Positions 62,352 to 64,000 of a stretch of DNA of 64,000 nt are shown here, piece after piece; positions within the stretch are counted from its first letter, which is position 1, and each line of letters begins with the position of its first letter. A program made the translations under genes and the position numbers. This stretch comes from Roseiarcus sp963813555 (GTDB lineage Bacteria > Pseudomonadota > Alphaproteobacteria > Rhizobiales > Beijerinckiaceae): the NCBI GenBank assembly GCA_963813555.1, contig CAWEZX010000007.1, positions 1-64,000 of the forward strand. Reading direction: 5' to 3'. The notes below the pieces were generated by a model that was not told the DNA's origin, ran no database searches, and saw only the letters and a list, made by a program, of their open reading frames with translations.

Positions 62352-63299
62352 ATGACAAAAGTGGCGGTGATCGGGTCGGGCTTCGTTGGCCGCGCCTGGG
62401 CGATAAGTTTTGCCCGCGCCGGTTGCGCGGTCGCCCTTTGGGATCAGGACAACGACGCGCCGGGCAAGGCTCAGGCGTATATCGAGCGGCTTTTGCCGGA
62501 CCTTGAGGCGAGCGATCTTCTCAACGGAGCCTCGGCGAGCCAAGTCGCAACACGAATCCGTGTGGCGAAAACACTCGAGTCGGCGCTTGAGGGAACGGTG
62601 CATGTCCAGGAGAACACGCCGGAAGATGTCGAGGTGAAGCGCGCGGTGTTCGCACGGCTTGACGCGGCCGCGCCGACCGACGCCGTGCTGGCGAGCTCGA
62701 CCTCCGCGATTCTACCCTCGGCCTTCACCGAAAAGCTCCAAGGCCGCGCGCGCTGTCTCGTCATCCACCCCATCAATCCGCCCTATCTTATTCCCGCCGC
62801 CGAAATTGTCCCGGCGCCATGGACCGACCCGGCGATTGTCGAGCGGGCCGCAAAGTTCCTGCGTTCCGCTGGTCATGCGCCGATCGTCATGAAGCGCGAG
62901 ATCGATGGTTTTGTCATGAACCGGCTGCAAGGCGCGCTCTTGGAGGAAGCCTTCCGGCTCGTCGAGCAGGGATATGCGGGGGTTGAGGACGTTGACGTCG
63001 GGATTCGTGAGGGCCTCGCGTTGCGCTGGTCGTTCATGGGACCGTTCGAGACCATCGACCTCAACGCGCCCGCCGGGGTGCGCGACTACGCCGACCGCTA
63101 TCAAGGGATCTATTCCGGCATCTTCGGATCGACGCAATGGCGTGTCGACTGGAGCGGGCCAGTCATGGACAAAGTCGAGTCCCAGCGTCGCGAACGCTTG
63201 GGCGCGGACCGTTTGGGAGAGCGTCAGGCTTGGCGGGATCGCCGCCTGATCGCGCTTACGGCGCATAAGCGCTGGGCGGACAAGAACATCGGTCACTAA
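62352..63299 (+). CDS. 3-hydroxyacyl-CoA-dehydrogenase-type enzyme (carnitine/L-gulonate dehydrogenase like)
   Basis: 315 residues. The Rossmann motif GSGFVGRAWAISFARAG is at the N-terminus, the catalytic-region serines appear as LASSTSAI, the His/Asn/Pro block reads HPINPPYLIPAAEIVPAPWT, and GFVMNRLQGALLEEAFRLVE opens the C-terminal helical domain. The single-domain length and the PPYLIP block match the lambda-crystallin group, which includes L-carnitine 3-dehydrogenase and L-gulonate 3-dehydrogenase and acts on free beta-hydroxy acids without CoA. It would give a beta-keto acid, the substrate type of the next enzyme. I chose the ATG at 62352, which has GGAGGG upstream. Confidence 0.88.
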   Translation: MTKVAVIGSGFVGRAWAISFARAGCAVALWDQDNDAPGKAQAYIERLLPDLEASDLLNGASASQVATRIRVAKTLESALEGTVHVQENTPEDVEVKRAVFARLDAAAPTDAVLASSTSAILPSAFTEKLQGRARCLVIHPINPPYLIPAAEIVPAPWTDPAIVERAAKFLRSAGHAPIVMKREIDGFVMNRLQGALLEEAFRLVEQGYAGVEDVDVGIREGLALRWSFMGPFETIDLNAPAGVRDYADRYQGIYSGIFGSTQWRVDWSGPVMDKVESQRRERLGADRLGERQAWRDRRLIALTAHKRWADKNIGH

Positions 63300-63331
63300 C
63301 GGACGACGCAGAGACAAGGAAGAACGCTAGC

Positions 63332-64000
63332 ATGGCTCAATCGAACAAGGTCATCATCACTTGCGCTGTGACGGGGGCGATCCACACGCCGTCAATGTCG
63401 CCCTACCTTCCGGTTACGGCTGACCAAATCGCCGAGGCTGCGATCGGAGCGGCGGAGGCCGGCGCAGCAATGGTCCATTTGCACGCGCGCGACGAGCAGA
63501 CCGGCCGACCCGATCAAAGCCCAGAGGCGTTCGCGCGTTTCCTTCCGCGCATCAAGCAGTCGACAAAGGCGGTGGTGAATCTGACGACGGGCGGTGCGCC
63601 CTTCATGACGGTCGAGGAGCGTGTGAAACCCGCCGAGACGTTCAAGCCGGAAGTCGCGTCGCTCAACATGGGTTCGATGAACTTCGGGCTCTTCCCAATG
63701 CTCAACCGCTTCAAGACCTTCAAACACGATTGGGAGCCGCAAGCGCTCGAGAACTCACGCGATCTCGTGTTCCGCAACACGTACAAGGATATCGAATTCG
63801 TCCTGCGCACGCTCGCCGATTCCGGGACGCGCTTCGAGTTTGAGTGCTACGACACTTCGCACCTCTACAATCTCAATCACTTCCTTGAGCGTCGCCTCGT
63901 CAAGCCGCCGCTTTTCGTCCAGACCGTGTTTGGCATTCTCGGCGGGATCGGTCCGCATCCTGAGGACGTCATGCATATGAAGCGCACCGCTGACAGACTG
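63332..64000 (+). CDS. BKACE (DUF849) beta-keto acid cleavage enzyme, partial
   Basis: 223 residues are visible before the window ends. The N-terminal KVIITCAVTGAIHTPSMSPY, the metal-binding MVHLHARDEQTGRP (His-x-His), the STKAVVNLTTGG strand, EVASLNMGSMNFG and FEFECYDTSHLY match 3-keto-5-aminohexanoate cleavage-type enzymes. The family transfers the acyl part of a beta-keto acid to acetyl-CoA, releasing acetoacetate and a new acyl-CoA, with a divalent metal. Coupling to the preceding dehydrogenase gives a logical two-step route, as in carnitine catabolism. The side-chain-specific pocket residues lie partly outside, so the substrate cannot be read here. Confidence 0.92.
   Translation, partial: MAQSNKVIITCAVTGAIHTPSMSPYLPVTADQIAEAAIGAAEAGAAMVHLHARDEQTGRPDQSPEAFARFLPRIKQSTKAVVNLTTGGAPFMTVEERVKPAETFKPEVASLNMGSMNFGLFPMLNRFKTFKHDWEPQALENSRDLVFRNTYKDIEFVLRTLADSGTRFEFECYDTSHLYNLNHFLERRLVKPPLFVQTVFGILGGIGPHPEDVMHMKRTADRL

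Overview
The window is high-GC DNA whose gene content points to an alphaproteobacterium, most likely of the Rhizobiales/Hyphomicrobiales. The evidence is a Hyf-like membrane complex of the type seen in that group, FCD-type GntR control, IorAB with the extra domain, and a BKACE-family enzyme. The genus cannot be fixed from the sequence. No tRNA, rRNA or CRISPR array was seen.

Bases 1 to about 34,630 are a mobile-element graveyard with a few native genes embedded in it. In order: the 5' part of a group II intron (minus strand), an IS110, a decayed IS256, an AraC-type regulator gene split by an IS630, three further IS110/IS1111-type elements, an IS5 remnant interrupted by a fifth IS110, another IS630, a diheme cytochrome c gene, a coiled-coil membrane protein with an IS1182 sitting exactly on its stop codon, two tandem copies of an IS91-like element carrying a tyrosine recombinase, an IS200, a truncated rlmJ, two IS3 copies, a metallophosphoesterase gene split by a third IS630, a truncated sixth IS110, and an IS6 that itself contains a fourth complete IS630. 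Several insertions can be undone to the base because their target duplications survive.

Bases 34,730-42,580 hold an operon for an energy-converting-hydrogenase-like membrane complex (hyfB, C, E, F, G, I plus a small membrane protein), preceded by a short XRE regulator. The large subunit lacks all four Ni-Fe cysteines, so this looks like an Ehr-type complex and not a hydrogenase. Two near-identical 819-bp IS6 copies in opposite orientation flank the operon, and a nest of IS6 and IS630 fragments follows and truncates an alpha/beta-hydrolase gene.

Bases 45,000-64,000 are free of recognisable insertion sequences and look like normal chromosome: an SDR gene, a DUF2721-like remnant, indolepyruvate:ferredoxin oxidoreductase iorAB, a divergent dipeptide/oligopeptide ABC transporter operon with a good sigma-54 promoter candidate, and then a GntR regulator divergent from a catabolic operon. 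That operon has a ribose-type binding protein, ATPase and fused double permease, an SDR, a lambda-crystallin/carnitine-dehydrogenase-like enzyme and a BKACE (DUF849) enzyme cut by the window edge. It reads as uptake of a hydroxy acid or polyol, two oxidations, and acetyl-CoA-dependent cleavage of the resulting beta-keto acid.

Four otherwise intact genes (XRE, hyfF, hydrolase, second dipeptide permease) each carry one extra T exactly inside what should be a GANTC site, the CcrM methylation motif of alphaproteobacteria. This suggests a methylation-linked base-calling artefact, not true pseudogenes.
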